A DNA stretch of 64,000 nt from JACMQX01 sp044225675 (GTDB lineage Bacteria > Pseudomonadota > Gammaproteobacteria > Burkholderiales > Burkholderiaceae_C): NCBI GenBank assembly GCA_044225675.1, contig JBGAIH010000002.1:167761-231760 (forward strand), read 5' to 3'. Positions 55,406 to 64,000 of this stretch are shown here, piece by piece. Below the pieces are notes generated by a model, which was not told where the DNA came from, did no database searches, and saw only the letters and a program-made list of their open reading frames with translations. Both the position numbers and the translations under genes were made by a program. Each line of letters opens with the position of its first letter. The stretch's first letter is position 1.

Positions 55406-55567
55406 GCTTCGCGCAGGCTCCGCTGCGGTGCTCAGGCGGGGATCGCATCGCACAACTCACTTCGCGCTGCGCGCTGCGTTCGGACAGCTTCGCGCAGGCT
55501 CCGCTGCGGTGCTCAGGCGGGGATCGCATCGCACAACTCACTTCGCGCTGCGCGCTGCGTTCGGACA
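55406..55567. repeat. Perfect 81-bp tandem duplication
   Basis: Bases 55406-55486 are repeated exactly at 55487-55567 (each unit begins GCTTCGCGCAGGCTCCGC and ends TTCGGACA). There is no divergence between copies, which suggests a recent duplication or ongoing homogenisation. Confidence 0.95.
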
Positions 55568-55734
55568 GGTGCGATGAGAATGACACGAAGCGCGCTCACG
55601 CGCGCCGATCCCCGCCTTGCGCTCCTCGCCGCTCCAGAAGTCGCCCCCACCGGCCGGCCACCCGCCGCGAGACAGAAGTGGCGTATGTGGTCGCGTGGCA
55701 GATTCAGGGCGCCGCAGTTCGACGACTGCGAAAG

Positions 55735-55793
55735 CTACAGCTAAAGCAACTACAACTACAGCTACAACTGCGACTACAACTACAAATGCGACT
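55735..55793. repeat. Degenerate CTACAA hexamer microsatellite
   Basis: About 59 bases of a (CTACAA)n-like run with scattered substitutions (CTACAG, CTAAAG, CTGCGA). It is conspicuously A-rich for the surrounding sequence. Confidence 0.75.
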
Positions 55794-55877
55794 GTGTTGC
55801 ACACCGCGCGCCCATAACGGCCAAGCTACGCGCGGTGCCCCGTGCGAACAAGCCTCAGGCCCACCCACACGTCTCCC

Positions 55878-55909
55878 GGCAAAGTCGCGTGCCCCTGGGG
55901 CCGGGGCGC
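55878..55909 (+). repeat. Left arm of a 32-bp exact inverted repeat
   Basis: Begins GGCAAAGTCGCGTGCC; it is the exact reverse complement of 56089-56120. The two arms are 179 bases apart. Confidence 0.95.
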
Positions 55910-56088
55910 GCCTTCTGGGGCGCCGAGGAACGCAGGGCTTGCGGGCGCGCGCGCAGCGCGCTTCGTCATCTGACTCGGTGCCGCTGTCTGAGCGCAGAGA
56001 GCGAAGCGAACGCAGCGAGTTCGGCACCGACCCGCAAGACCGAGTACCGCAGGGCAGTCGGACACGAAGTGCCGACCGCCCCAGCCAA

Positions 56089-56120
56089 GCGCCCCGGCCC
56101 CAGGGGCACGCGACTTTGCC
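56089..56120 (-). repeat. Right arm of a 32-bp exact inverted repeat
   Basis: Ends GGCACGCGACTTTGCC; it is the exact reverse complement of 55878-55909. The last 16 bases recur at 56164-56179. Confidence 0.95.
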
Positions 56121-56229
56121 TCGCGCGGTATCAGAGCGCCGCAGGAAAAGCACTCCGACACCGAGGCACGCGACTTTGCCCAGCGAGGCGCAGGCATTCA
56201 ACGGCGCGCACAGCGGGCACGCGGCCCCC

Positions 56230-57468
56230 TCAGTCGGCCCCGGAAGCCACCCGAACCGTCACCTTCGACGCGGCGAGCTTGGCATTCACCCGTGCCTGCT
56301 CCACGTCGTCGTCATAAGCGAGGGCCACCCCCATGCGGCGCTTCACGAAACTCTCGGGCTTGCCGAACAGGCGGATGTCGGTCTGCGGCACCTGCATTGC
56401 CTCGGCCACGCCGTCGAACACGACGCCCTGCGCTTCCACGCCGCCGTAGATCACCGCGCTCGCGCCCGGGCTCTTGAGCGCGGTGTTCACCGGCAGCCCG
56501 AGGATCGCGCGTGCGTGCAGCTCGAACTCGCTCTGCCACTGCGTGCACATCGTCACCATGCCGGTGTCGTGCGGGCGCGGACTCACCTCGCTGAACCACA
56601 CCGCGTCGCCCTTGACGAACAGCTCCACGCCGAACAGGCCGAGGCCCGCCGGCTCGCCTTCGCGGCCGAGCCCCAGGTTGTCCGTCACTGCCTTGGCGAT
56701 CTCGCGCGAGAGCTGCAGCGCCTTCGGCGCCATCGGCTGCGGCTGCCAGCTCTCCACATAGTCGCCGCTGACCTGCACATGGCCGATCGGCTCGCAGAAA
56801 TGCGTCTCGATGCGGCCGTCGGCGCCGCGGGCCCGCACCGTCAGCTGCGTGATCTCGTAGTCGAAGTCGATGAAGCCTTCCACGATCACGCGGCCATGGC
56901 TCACCCGGCCGCCGGCCATGGCGTAGTCCCAGGCCTTCTGCACGTCGGCCGGCCCGTCGATGCGGCTCTGGCCCTTGCCCGACGAACTCATCACCGGCTT
57001 GACGATGCACGGGTAGCCGATCCGCCCGTCGATCGCCGCCTGCAGCTCGGCCAGCGAATCGCAGAACACATAGGGGCTGGTCGGAAGCCCCAGCGTCTCG
57101 GCCGCGAGGCGCCGGATGCCCTCGCGGTCCATCGTCAGGCGCGCGGCGCGGGCCGTCGGCACCACGCGCACCACGCCCGCCGCCTCCAGTTCCTCCAGCA
57201 TCGGCGTGGCGATGGCCTCGATCTCGGGCACCACCAGCTGCGGCCGCTCCTGCTCGATCAGCGCCTTGAGCTGCGCCGGATCGCTCATGGTGATGGTGCG
57301 TGCATGGTGCGCCACCTGCTGGCCCGGCGCGTTGTCATAGCGGTCCACCGCCACCGTCTCCACGCCCAGGCGCTGCAGGGCGATCAGCACCTCCTTGCCC
57401 AGCTCGCCGGAGCCCAGGAGCATGACTTTGGTTGCGGAAGGGGACAGGGGGGTGCCGAAGGTGGTCAT
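56230..57468 (-). CDS. purT: Formate-dependent phosphoribosylglycinamide formyltransferase PurT
   Basis: 412 residues from the ATG at 57468 (MTTFGTPLSPSATKVMLLGSGELGKE). ATP-grasp motifs (KPVMSSSGKGQS, FGVELFVKGDAVWFSEVSPRPHDTG) and the N-terminal Rossmann-like GSGELGKE are typical. It makes formyl-GAR from GAR, formate and ATP in purine synthesis. Length is normal (E. coli 392). It is monocistronic, and its 5' side faces the A+T-rich insert. Confidence 0.96.
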   Translation of the reverse strand: MTTFGTPLSPSATKVMLLGSGELGKEVLIALQRLGVETVAVDRYDNAPGQQVAHHARTITMSDPAQLKALIEQERPQLVVPEIEAIATPMLEELEAAGVVRVVPTARAARLTMDREGIRRLAAETLGLPTSPYVFCDSLAELQAAIDGRIGYPCIVKPVMSSSGKGQSRIDGPADVQKAWDYAMAGGRVSHGRVIVEGFIDFDYEITQLTVRARGADGRIETHFCEPIGHVQVSGDYVESWQPQPMAPKALQLSREIAKAVTDNLGLGREGEPAGLGLFGVELFVKGDAVWFSEVSPRPHDTGMVTMCTQWQSEFELHARAILGLPVNTALKSPGASAVIYGGVEAQGVVFDGVAEAMQVPQTDIRLFGKPESFVKRRMGVALAYDDDVEQARVNAKLAASKVTVRVASGAD

Positions 57469-57701
57469 GGATGCGGAGGTCAACGGGTCATGAACAGAGC
57501 CGATCACGCTGCGCAAGGACGGACGCTCGCTATCGGGCTGCGGAAAACAAGAATCTAACCGATCTCAGTGCGGTATTTGCTTGGAGGCCGAAAGCAGATC
57601 CCGGTTCTGAGATACGAGCGTATAGATCGCACATGGCTGCGAGTCAGCAAAATTGCAGCACTTCGGACTCTCCGTCCGGTCCATCCTTTGGAATGTGAAA
57701 A
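57469..57701. other. Intergenic region between purT and the OTU-protease gene
   Basis: 233 bases where composition shifts from the high-G+C background to the A+T-richer insert. A TATAGA hexamer near 57624 could be a -10 for the downstream gene. A single TTCGG occurs, but there is no second TTCG-type half-site 15 bases away, so no plant-inducible-promoter box was found. Confidence 0.4.
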
Positions 57702-59315
57702 ATGACTCAGCCAATTCGCAACATACCGATCTCGTCCATTTTCGGGGCACGGGCCGCTGAAAGAATTGCCATCCGCGAAGAGCGAAGACAAGTTTCCAAG
57801 GCCAAGTCCCTTCCACGCAAAAGTCCGGTATGCAGCAAATGTTCAGGTGGCGCGCCACTGAGCACACGGAACCCCCAATGTACTCAAGCCTCATCGCCGC
57901 GCAATCCCTCCAAGCGCACCGTTCCCGAAACGACCGTGAAAAATTGCATCGAAGATATGCGCCACGCTCTTGATAATTTGAAGTTCAATACTTGGAAAGA
58001 ATTGCAAAAGCCCCGGCTACGTCTTGCCGAACTGAAGGATGGCCGAGATACACGCGCCTATCTAAGCGCCCTGGCCGCAGCCTTGACCAAAGATGGCCCC
58101 CATCACGCCTCACTTCACAGCGGGGTGGCAACGGAGCTGGGATTGCTAGATAGTTCGCAGCTGCAGAAGGTGAAAGACAACCTCGCCGTCTATGGCGCGG
58201 TGCTGCAAGACAAGGTCTTGCGCGGAAAGATGTCGCCCGATCACATGGATTTCAATGCCTGGTCACTTCTCTCCAGCGTGGCGGACGAGATTGGCAAGGA
58301 AAAGGGCGGGAGCGGCGCTGAGTTGACGCCCCTCAAAAGTACGGAAACGCCAACGAATGGGACCTCTACGGCCGCTGCAGCAAGTCCGAAGCCAGCGGGG
58401 AAACCCGGCGCATTGTCAGCCTCCAGCAGCCTCCAAGATTCAGATGTCGTGGACAATCATAACGCCCAGGCTCTGCTGTTGGACTGGGCGAAAGGGCATG
58501 CAGGAGCAAGCACCCAGAAACAAAGCACTTCGGACATGGGGGCAGCTACAGGCTTTCTTCGTGATAACAAAAAATTCTTGATCGACCAGCTCCAAAAGCA
58601 ACGCGAAGCAGCCAGTGAAAGTCGAATCAAAGACGCGGATCTGGTTTCGCTGCTCAAAGGCAAAACAGTAGCGCAGGCGAGAGCAGCCTTGAACAACGCC
58701 TTTGAGGCGACCCAGCAGGCCGCCATTGCCGCTACTGAGCAACAGGAACGCACGACCGCCGAGAGGCACCTCACCGCCCTCGGTCGCCAGCCCGCCAAGC
58801 ATGCGGTGCCGAACAATGGTCATTGCCTGTACTACGCCTTGCGTGACTCTGCGACTGGTGAAAAGACAGTCGCAGACGAGAACGGAGCGCTGTCGACTCA
58901 ACTTCGGCAGGAGATACTGACGACATACCTGAAACTGCGAGACGAGGAGCGCTCCAAACTTGAAAAGCTTGTAGGCGCGTCCGCCAATGCCTCTGCGAAC
59001 AGTAGCGAAGGCTCGTTGAAAGCCATCCAAGCCCTCTATGACAGAATCTTCAACGGCATCGGCTTTCCCCAGACGACCTCAGAGAACTGGGGGGGCGTCG
59101 AAGAAGCTCATCTCTACGCTATCGCGAACAACCGGACTGTCGCTTACGTGGCTGGGGATGGCACGCGAATCTGTCGACCCGATGGCACCCGGATTCACGT
59201 CGGATCCTCAACTGACTTGGGGAGATACACAGTGCAGCTCAAAAACGCCGTCGTCATCTTGAACACCGGCTCCCACTTCGAAGCCACCGAACCCCTGACA
59301 ACTCCCAAACCCTAG
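57702..59315 (+). CDS. Putative OTU-family cysteine protease (deubiquitinase-like), possible secreted effector
   Basis: 537 residues. The last ~165 residues look like an OTU domain: VPNNGHCLYYAL with catalytic Cys375, a WGGVEEAHLYAIAN helix (Trp463), then beta-strands and NTGSHFEAT with catalytic His525. The common Asp of the DGxC motif is Asn (NGHC). The N-terminal ~350 residues have no recognised domain. The first 50 are Ser/Arg/Ile-rich with no Sec signal, an Ala/Ser/Pro/Thr linker lies at ~215-245, and helical Gln/Ala-rich stretches follow. Base composition is distinctly A+T-richer than the neighbours (43% G+C in 57961-58020 against 77% in 59821-59880). The gene is alone between purT and an exporter operon. 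OTU proteases cleave ubiquitin chains in eukaryotes, so a host-directed effector is plausible but unproven. Confidence 0.6.
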   Translation: MTQPIRNIPISSIFGARAAERIAIREERRQVSKAKSLPRKSPVCSKCSGGAPLSTRNPQCTQASSPRNPSKRTVPETTVKNCIEDMRHALDNLKFNTWKELQKPRLRLAELKDGRDTRAYLSALAAALTKDGPHHASLHSGVATELGLLDSSQLQKVKDNLAVYGAVLQDKVLRGKMSPDHMDFNAWSLLSSVADEIGKEKGGSGAELTPLKSTETPTNGTSTAAAASPKPAGKPGALSASSSLQDSDVVDNHNAQALLLDWAKGHAGASTQKQSTSDMGAATGFLRDNKKFLIDQLQKQREAASESRIKDADLVSLLKGKTVAQARAALNNAFEATQQAAIAATEQQERTTAERHLTALGRQPAKHAVPNNGHCLYYALRDSATGEKTVADENGALSTQLRQEILTTYLKLRDEERSKLEKLVGASANASANSSEGSLKAIQALYDRIFNGIGFPQTTSENWGGVEEAHLYAIANNRTVAYVAGDGTRICRPDGTRIHVGSSTDLGRYTVQLKNAVVILNTGSHFEATEPLTTPKP

Positions 59316-59333
59316 CCCCGCTAACATCCGTGC

Positions 59334-60283
<950 letters not shown>

Positions 60284-60287
<4 letters not shown>

Positions 60288-61129
60288 ACCCGATGCACAC
60301 CGCCACCCCTGCCCCCGCCCCCGGCCCCTCGTTCTGGCGCGCGCCGCGCCTGTCCCGGCGCTGGTGGCCGGTGTTCCTGCGCAACCTGCTGGTGTGGCGC
60401 AAGCTCGCCATCCCGAGCCTGATCGGCAACATCGCCGAGCCGCTGATGTGGCTGCTGGCCTTCGGCTACGGCCTGGGCGCGCTGGTGGGCCAGGTGAACG
60501 TTCCCGGGCCGGGCGGCGATCTGCGGGTGCCCTACATCCTGTTCCTCGCAAGCGGCTCGATCTGCATGAGCGCGATGAACGCGGCCTCGTTCGAGGCGCT
60601 GTACTCGGCCTTCTCGCGCATGCACGTGCAAAAGACCTGGGACGGCATCATGAACGCGCCGGTGCTGCTCGACGACGTGGTGCTGGCCGAGATGCTGTGG
60701 GCCGCCTTCAAGTCGGTGTTCACCACCACGGCCATCATGCTCGTGATGCTCGCGCTGGGCATCAGCCACAGCCCCAAGCTGCTGGTGGTGCTGGGCGTGC
60801 TGGCGCTCGCGGGGGTGATGTTCTCGTGCATCGCGCTGATCTTCAATGCGCTGGCCAAGGGCTACGACTTCTTCACCTACTACTTCACGCTGTTCCTCAC
60901 GCCGATGATGTTCCTGTCGGGCGTGTTCTTTCCGCGCACGCAGCTGCCCGAGCCGGTGCGCGCCGTGTCGGACTGGCTGCCGCTGACGCAGGTGGTGGAG
61001 CTGGTGCGGCCGATGTTCATGGACCAGTGGCCGCAGCACCCGGTGCGCGGCCTGGTGATGATCGCGCTCTACACGGTGGCGGCCTTCTGGGTGGCGCTGG
61101 CCTTGACGCGGCGCCGCTTCCGGTCATGA
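60284..61129 (+). CDS. nodJ: ABC-2 type permease, NodJ-like
   Basis: 281 residues from the ATG at 60284, with GGAGGAAGG upstream. Six membrane helices follow a Pro-rich start, with LRVPYILFLASGSICMSAMNAASFEALYSAFSRM, and FLTPMMFLSGVFFPRTQLP identifies the ABC-2/NodJ group. It is the translocation channel of the NodI-like ATPase. The 8-base gap to the next gene suggests that the downstream regulator-like gene is in the same transcript. Confidence 0.9.
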
Positions 61130-61136
61130 TCCGGGC

Positions 61137-63152
61137 ATGAGCCCGCCCGCCGCGCCCACACCTCTGCCTCCTGCGCCAGCCGCGCCGGCTCGGCCTGCGC
61201 CGGCCGAAGCCCCTCCCGCGCTCCCGCCTGACCTGCTGGCGGCGATGCGGCGCGGCGTCTCGGCCATTGCGGGCTCCTGCAGCGCAGCCGGCCGGCCCGG
61301 CGTGATGCGCGCGGTGGGCACCGACGTGGCCGCCGACGGCTCCCGCGTCACGGTGTTCCTGTCGCGCCGCCAGTCCCGCCAGCTGCTGCTGGACGTGGCC
61401 GAAACGGGCTGGATCGCCGTGGTCTTCAGCGAGCCCTGGTCGCACCGGACCGTGCAGTTCAAGGCGCAGCGCCCGCACGTGCGCCCGGCCACCGCCGACG
61501 ACCGGCCGGCCCTCGCGCGCTACCTGGCGTCGATGGAGCACGAGCTCGCCCAGGTGCAGCTGCCCGTGGCGCTGGCGCGTGCCATGCTCGCCTGGCAGCT
61601 GGACGACCTGGTGGCCCTGAGCTTCACGCCGTCGCAAGCCTTCGACCAGACGCCCGGGCCCAAGGCGGGGGCGGCGCTGCCGCTTTGCGCGGAGGGCACG
61701 GACGCTGCGGCGTCGGCGGCCACGGCCACGGCCACGGCCGCGGCCCCGGTCCCCGCACCCGCGCGCCCGCCCGCCGGCGCGGGCAGCGCCACGCCGCTCG
61801 GCGAGATCCGCGCCTGCCTCGAAGGCGTGATCCCCGCCATCATGGCGACGAGCGACCTCGAAGGCGTGCCCAACGTCGCCTACATCTCTCAGGTCTGCTA
61901 CGTCGACGAGCGGCACGTGGCGCTGTCGTTCCAGTTCTTCAACAAGACGCGCCAGAACATTCTGGTGCGTCCCGACGCGACCGTGCTGGTGCTCGACCCC
62001 AACACCGCCGCCTTCCACCGCCTGCACATCCGCTACCTGCGCACCGAGAGCGAGGGGCCGCTGTTCGAGAGCATGAAGGCGCGGCTGGCCGGCATCGCCT
62101 CGCACAGCGGCATGGCGGGCGTGTTCCGGCTGCTGGGCTCCGACGTGTACGAGGTGCGCGAGATCGAGCGCGTGCCGGGCGAGCCCCTGCCGCCGCCGCC
62201 CCCGCGCTGCGGCCTGCTAAATGCGGTGCGCCGTTCGAGCGAGCGCCTGGCCCAGGCCGGCTCGCTCGACGAGGCACTGGCGGCGGTGCTGTCGATCGTC
62301 ACCGGGGCCCTGGACATCCACCACGCCATGGTGCTGATGCTGGACCCGGGCACGCAGCGCCTGTACACCGTGGCGAGCGTCGGCTACCCGACCTCGGGCG
62401 TCGGCTCCGAGATCGACCTGGGCGACGGCGTGATCGGCGTGGCGGCGCGCGAGCGCACGCCGGTGCGCATCATGCACATGACCAACGCCTACCTCTACAG
62501 CCGCGCGCAGCGGCAGAGCCTGGGCGCGGAGGCGCCGCACCTCGCGATGGAGACCGACATTCCCTGGCCCGGACTGCCCGAGCCGCACTCCCAGCTGGCC
62601 GTGCCCATTCTCTCGGGCGGCCGGCTGCTGGGCGTGCTGTTCGCCGAAAGCCCGCAGGAGCTGCGGCTGAGCTTCGAGGACGAGGACGTGTTCGTGGCGA
62701 TGGCGGGCCACCTGGGCGCAGCGATCGAGCTGCTGCACAACGCCAGCGACACGCCCGGGCCAGGGCCAGCGGCCGCGCCGCCACCCGCAGCGGGAGCAGC
62801 GGGAGCAGCGGGAGCGGCGGGAGCAGCGGTGCAGGTGCGGCACTACGCCGCCAACGACAGCGTGTTCGTCAACGGCAGCTACCTCATCAAGGGCGTCGCA
62901 GGGGCCATCCTGTGGAAGCTGCTGCGCGACCATGTCGCGCAGGGCCGCACCGAGTTCTCCAACCGAGAACTGCGGCTGGACCCGTCGATCCGACTGCCCG
63001 ACCTCTCGGACAACCTGGAGGCCCGGCTCGTGCTGCTGCAGCGCCGGCTGGCCGAGTACAGCCCGCACATCCGCATCGAGAAGACCGGGCGCGGGCGCTT
63101 CCGGCTCGTGGTGGCGCGCCCGGTGGAACTCGAAGACATCGCGGCCGGCTGA
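61137..63152 (+). CDS. Tandem FMN-split-barrel + GAF + winged-helix-like protein
   Basis: 671 residues with an unusual order. A Pro/Ala-rich N-terminus (1-30) is followed by a pyridoxamine-phosphate-oxidase-like split barrel (~33-165; VTVFLSRRQSRQLLLDVAETG), an Ala/Pro linker (~172-219), and a second split barrel (~220-345; IMATSDLEGVPNVAYISQV). A GAF domain follows (~365-535; LDEALAAVLSIVTGALDIHHAMVL, LAVPILSGGRLLGVLFAES). A short (GAA)n linker is encoded by a 9-base repeat at 62788-62828. The C-terminal domain (~566-662; LIKGVAGAILWKLLRDH, FSNRELRL) looks like a winged helix. I infer a flavin- or redox-sensing transcription factor or scaffold; no direct homologue function is known to me. 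It sits 8 bases after nodJ. Confidence 0.75.
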   Translation: MSPPAAPTPLPPAPAAPARPAPAEAPPALPPDLLAAMRRGVSAIAGSCSAAGRPGVMRAVGTDVAADGSRVTVFLSRRQSRQLLLDVAETGWIAVVFSEPWSHRTVQFKAQRPHVRPATADDRPALARYLASMEHELAQVQLPVALARAMLAWQLDDLVALSFTPSQAFDQTPGPKAGAALPLCAEGTDAAASAATATATAAAPVPAPARPPAGAGSATPLGEIRACLEGVIPAIMATSDLEGVPNVAYISQVCYVDERHVALSFQFFNKTRQNILVRPDATVLVLDPNTAAFHRLHIRYLRTESEGPLFESMKARLAGIASHSGMAGVFRLLGSDVYEVREIERVPGEPLPPPPPRCGLLNAVRRSSERLAQAGSLDEALAAVLSIVTGALDIHHAMVLMLDPGTQRLYTVASVGYPTSGVGSEIDLGDGVIGVAARERTPVRIMHMTNAYLYSRAQRQSLGAEAPHLAMETDIPWPGLPEPHSQLAVPILSGGRLLGVLFAESPQELRLSFEDEDVFVAMAGHLGAAIELLHNASDTPGPGPAAAPPPAAGAAGAAGAAGAAVQVRHYAANDSVFVNGSYLIKGVAGAILWKLLRDHVAQGRTEFSNRELRLDPSIRLPDLSDNLEARLVLLQRRLAEYSPHIRIEKTGRGRFRLVVARPVELEDIAAG

Positions 63153-63261
63153 GCACGGTGCGGGCACCGCCACTGTCACGGCGACCGGCCACTGTCGCCG
63201 ACGTGATGGGCCGTCGCCACCGTGACTTCGTGCAGGGCCCGGCCTTGCCAGAATCAGCCCC

Positions 63262-63933
63262 ATGGGAACCCTCTACCTCGTGCGCCATGGCCAGGCCTCG
63301 TTTGGCGCCGACGACTACGACCGGCTCAGCGATCTGGGCCATCGCCAGAGCCGGCGGCTGGGCGAGTACTTTGCCGCCAAGGGGCTGACGTTCGACGCCG
63401 TGCTCACGGGCACGCTGCGCCGTCATGCCGAAACCTGGGCCGGCATTGCCGAGGGCATGGGCCGCAGCACCGACGCGCTGGCCTGGCCCGGCCTCAACGA
63501 GTACGACAGCGAGGCCGTGATCGCTGCCATCCATCCGCACAAGCTGGAAAAGCCCACGTCACCCGAGCTGTACCGCCACCACTTCCGGCTGCTGCGTGAC
63601 GGCCTCACGCAGTGGATGGCCGGCGTGGTGAGCCCGCGCGGCATGCCGGCGTACACCGACTTCGTGGCGGGCATCACCAGCGCGCTCGACCACGTGCGTG
63701 CCGAACACCACGGGCGCAAGGTGCTGATCGTCTCCAGCGGCGGCCCCATCTCGACCATCGTGGGCCACGTGCTGGGCACGAGTCCCGAGGCCACGATCGA
63801 GCTGAACCTGCGCATCCGCAACACCTCGGTCACCGAGCTGGCCTTCACGCCCAAGCGGCACATGCTGGTGACCTACAACACGCTGCCGCATCTGGATGCG
63901 GCGGCGTATGCGGACTGGACGACGTATTCTTGA
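63262..63933 (+). CDS. Histidine phosphatase family protein
   Basis: 223 residues. The motif LYLVRHGQASFG (His9 phospho-acceptor), LTGTLRRHAETW, and the second His site replaced by VLIVSSGGPISTIV are visible. In this subgroup the expected His (typically SHGG) reads SSGG, so one catalytic residue may be missing or shifted. It is related to phosphoglycerate-mutase-like phosphatases of unknown substrate. It is separated from the GAF gene by 109 bases. Confidence 0.85.
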   Translation: MGTLYLVRHGQASFGADDYDRLSDLGHRQSRRLGEYFAAKGLTFDAVLTGTLRRHAETWAGIAEGMGRSTDALAWPGLNEYDSEAVIAAIHPHKLEKPTSPELYRHHFRLLRDGLTQWMAGVVSPRGMPAYTDFVAGITSALDHVRAEHHGRKVLIVSSGGPISTIVGHVLGTSPEATIELNLRIRNTSVTELAFTPKRHMLVTYNTLPHLDAAAYADWTTYS

Positions 63934-63944
63934 CGCCCCCCGAT

Positions 63945-63976
63945 GCGACCTGCGGTCGCCTCCCCCCACTGGGGGG
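63945..63976. repeat. Double-hairpin intergenic element at the right edge
   Basis: GCGACC-tgc-GGTCGC followed by CCCCCC-act-GGGGGG, and then GCGCAGCC. Short paired G/C hairpins of this form occur between genes in related genomes. It lies 12 bases after the phosphatase stop and could serve as a transcription end point, though no T-run follows. Confidence 0.6.
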
Positions 63977-64000
63977 CGCAGCCAGTGGCCCGGCGAAGCC

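Larger units (their letters stand above)
55303..56229. other. Gene-free, repeat-rich intergenic region between tetR operon and purT
   Basis: About 930 bases without a gene that I can support. Open frames here are repetitive, lack ribosome sites and have compositions unlike proteins. It holds an 81-bp perfect tandem duplication (55406-55567), a degenerate CTACAA hexamer run (55735-55793), a 32-bp exact inverted repeat (55878-55909 with 56089-56120), and a further partial copy of its GGCACGCGACTTTGCC end at 56164-56179. An inner pair CGGTGCCG/CGGCACCG could form a second hairpin. It may be a repeat cluster of the kind dispersed in Comamonadaceae genomes. Confidence 0.6.

Noticed and set aside
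55406..55567. CRISPR-like array
   Set aside because: Two directly abutting 81-bp identical units without spacers; a simple tandem duplication.
55300..55820. Protein-coding frames through the 81-bp duplication and hexamer run
   Set aside because: The frames are open on both strands because of repeats, with no ribosome sites and no protein-like composition.
57432..57698. 88-codon frame just before the OTU-protease gene
   Set aside because: It starts inside the purT coding region on the opposite strand and has no recognisable protein; its end 3 bases before the OTU ATG is probably chance.
57600..57701. Plant-inducible-promoter box for type III effector expression
   Set aside because: Only one TTCG-type half site is present with no partner 15 bases away.

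Overview
The window reads as chromosomal DNA of a high-G+C betaproteobacterium, most likely Burkholderiales/Comamonadaceae. The support is the CIRCE-controlled groESL, a Gram-negative porin of the Porin_4 type, Coq7, DUF805, DUF3047 and DUF3297 genes, a zwf-hexR pair, and a gsp type II secretion cluster with this gene order. Genes are densely packed, mostly in operons with 1-8 base overlaps. No rRNA, tRNA, insertion sequence, phage or CRISPR array was seen.

Layout. 1-5220: a signal-transduction cluster. A membrane hybrid kinase with degenerate catalytic motifs runs off the left edge; it is divergent from an intact hybrid kinase, a stand-alone receiver and a LytS-like H-box protein. 5189-6734: a TVP38/DedA-type membrane protein and an unrecognised exported protein. 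6840-9032: groES-groEL with a heat-shock/sigma70 promoter, CIRCE operator and terminator. 9062-19439: a carbon-metabolism module. A solute-binding protein, fused permease and ATPase run into tal, pgi and a HAD phosphatase on the minus strand, and diverge from zwf-hexR. Two HexR-like palindromes lie between the divergent units, and the binding protein carries residues spaced as I recall for the hexose-phosphate binder AfuA. 19441-26183: a Dpp-type oligopeptide ABC operon with an M20 amidohydrolase inside it.

26345-33278: a DUF3047 lipoprotein, a porin, coq7, an OsmC protein, a probable small RNA, ilvA, and cobS with a cobC-like phosphatase. 33301-44697: a type II secretion system, with gspC divergent from gspGHIJKLMNDE-(DUF3297)-gspF. 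44713-47614: a cytosolic 5'-nucleotidase, and a racemase plus a D-cysteine desulfhydrase/cysteate lyase pair. 47756-55253: a TetR-headed acyclic-terpene (Atu-like) operon with an SDR, a geranyl-CoA-type carboxylase beta and alpha, and two acyl-CoA dehydrogenases. 55254-56229: a gene-free, repeat-rich stretch with an 81-bp perfect tandem duplication and a 32-bp exact inverted repeat. 56230-57468: purT. 57702-59315: a clearly A+T-richer single-gene insert encoding a putative OTU-family cysteine protease, probably acquired and possibly a secreted effector. 59334-64000: a NodIJ-type exporter, an unusual tandem split-barrel/GAF/winged-helix protein and a histidine phosphatase.

Most novel candidates: the putative hexose-phosphate uptake and pentose-phosphate module under HexR control, the OTU protease island, the split-barrel/GAF regulator, the pseudokinase next to an active kinase, and the small RNA upstream of ilvA.
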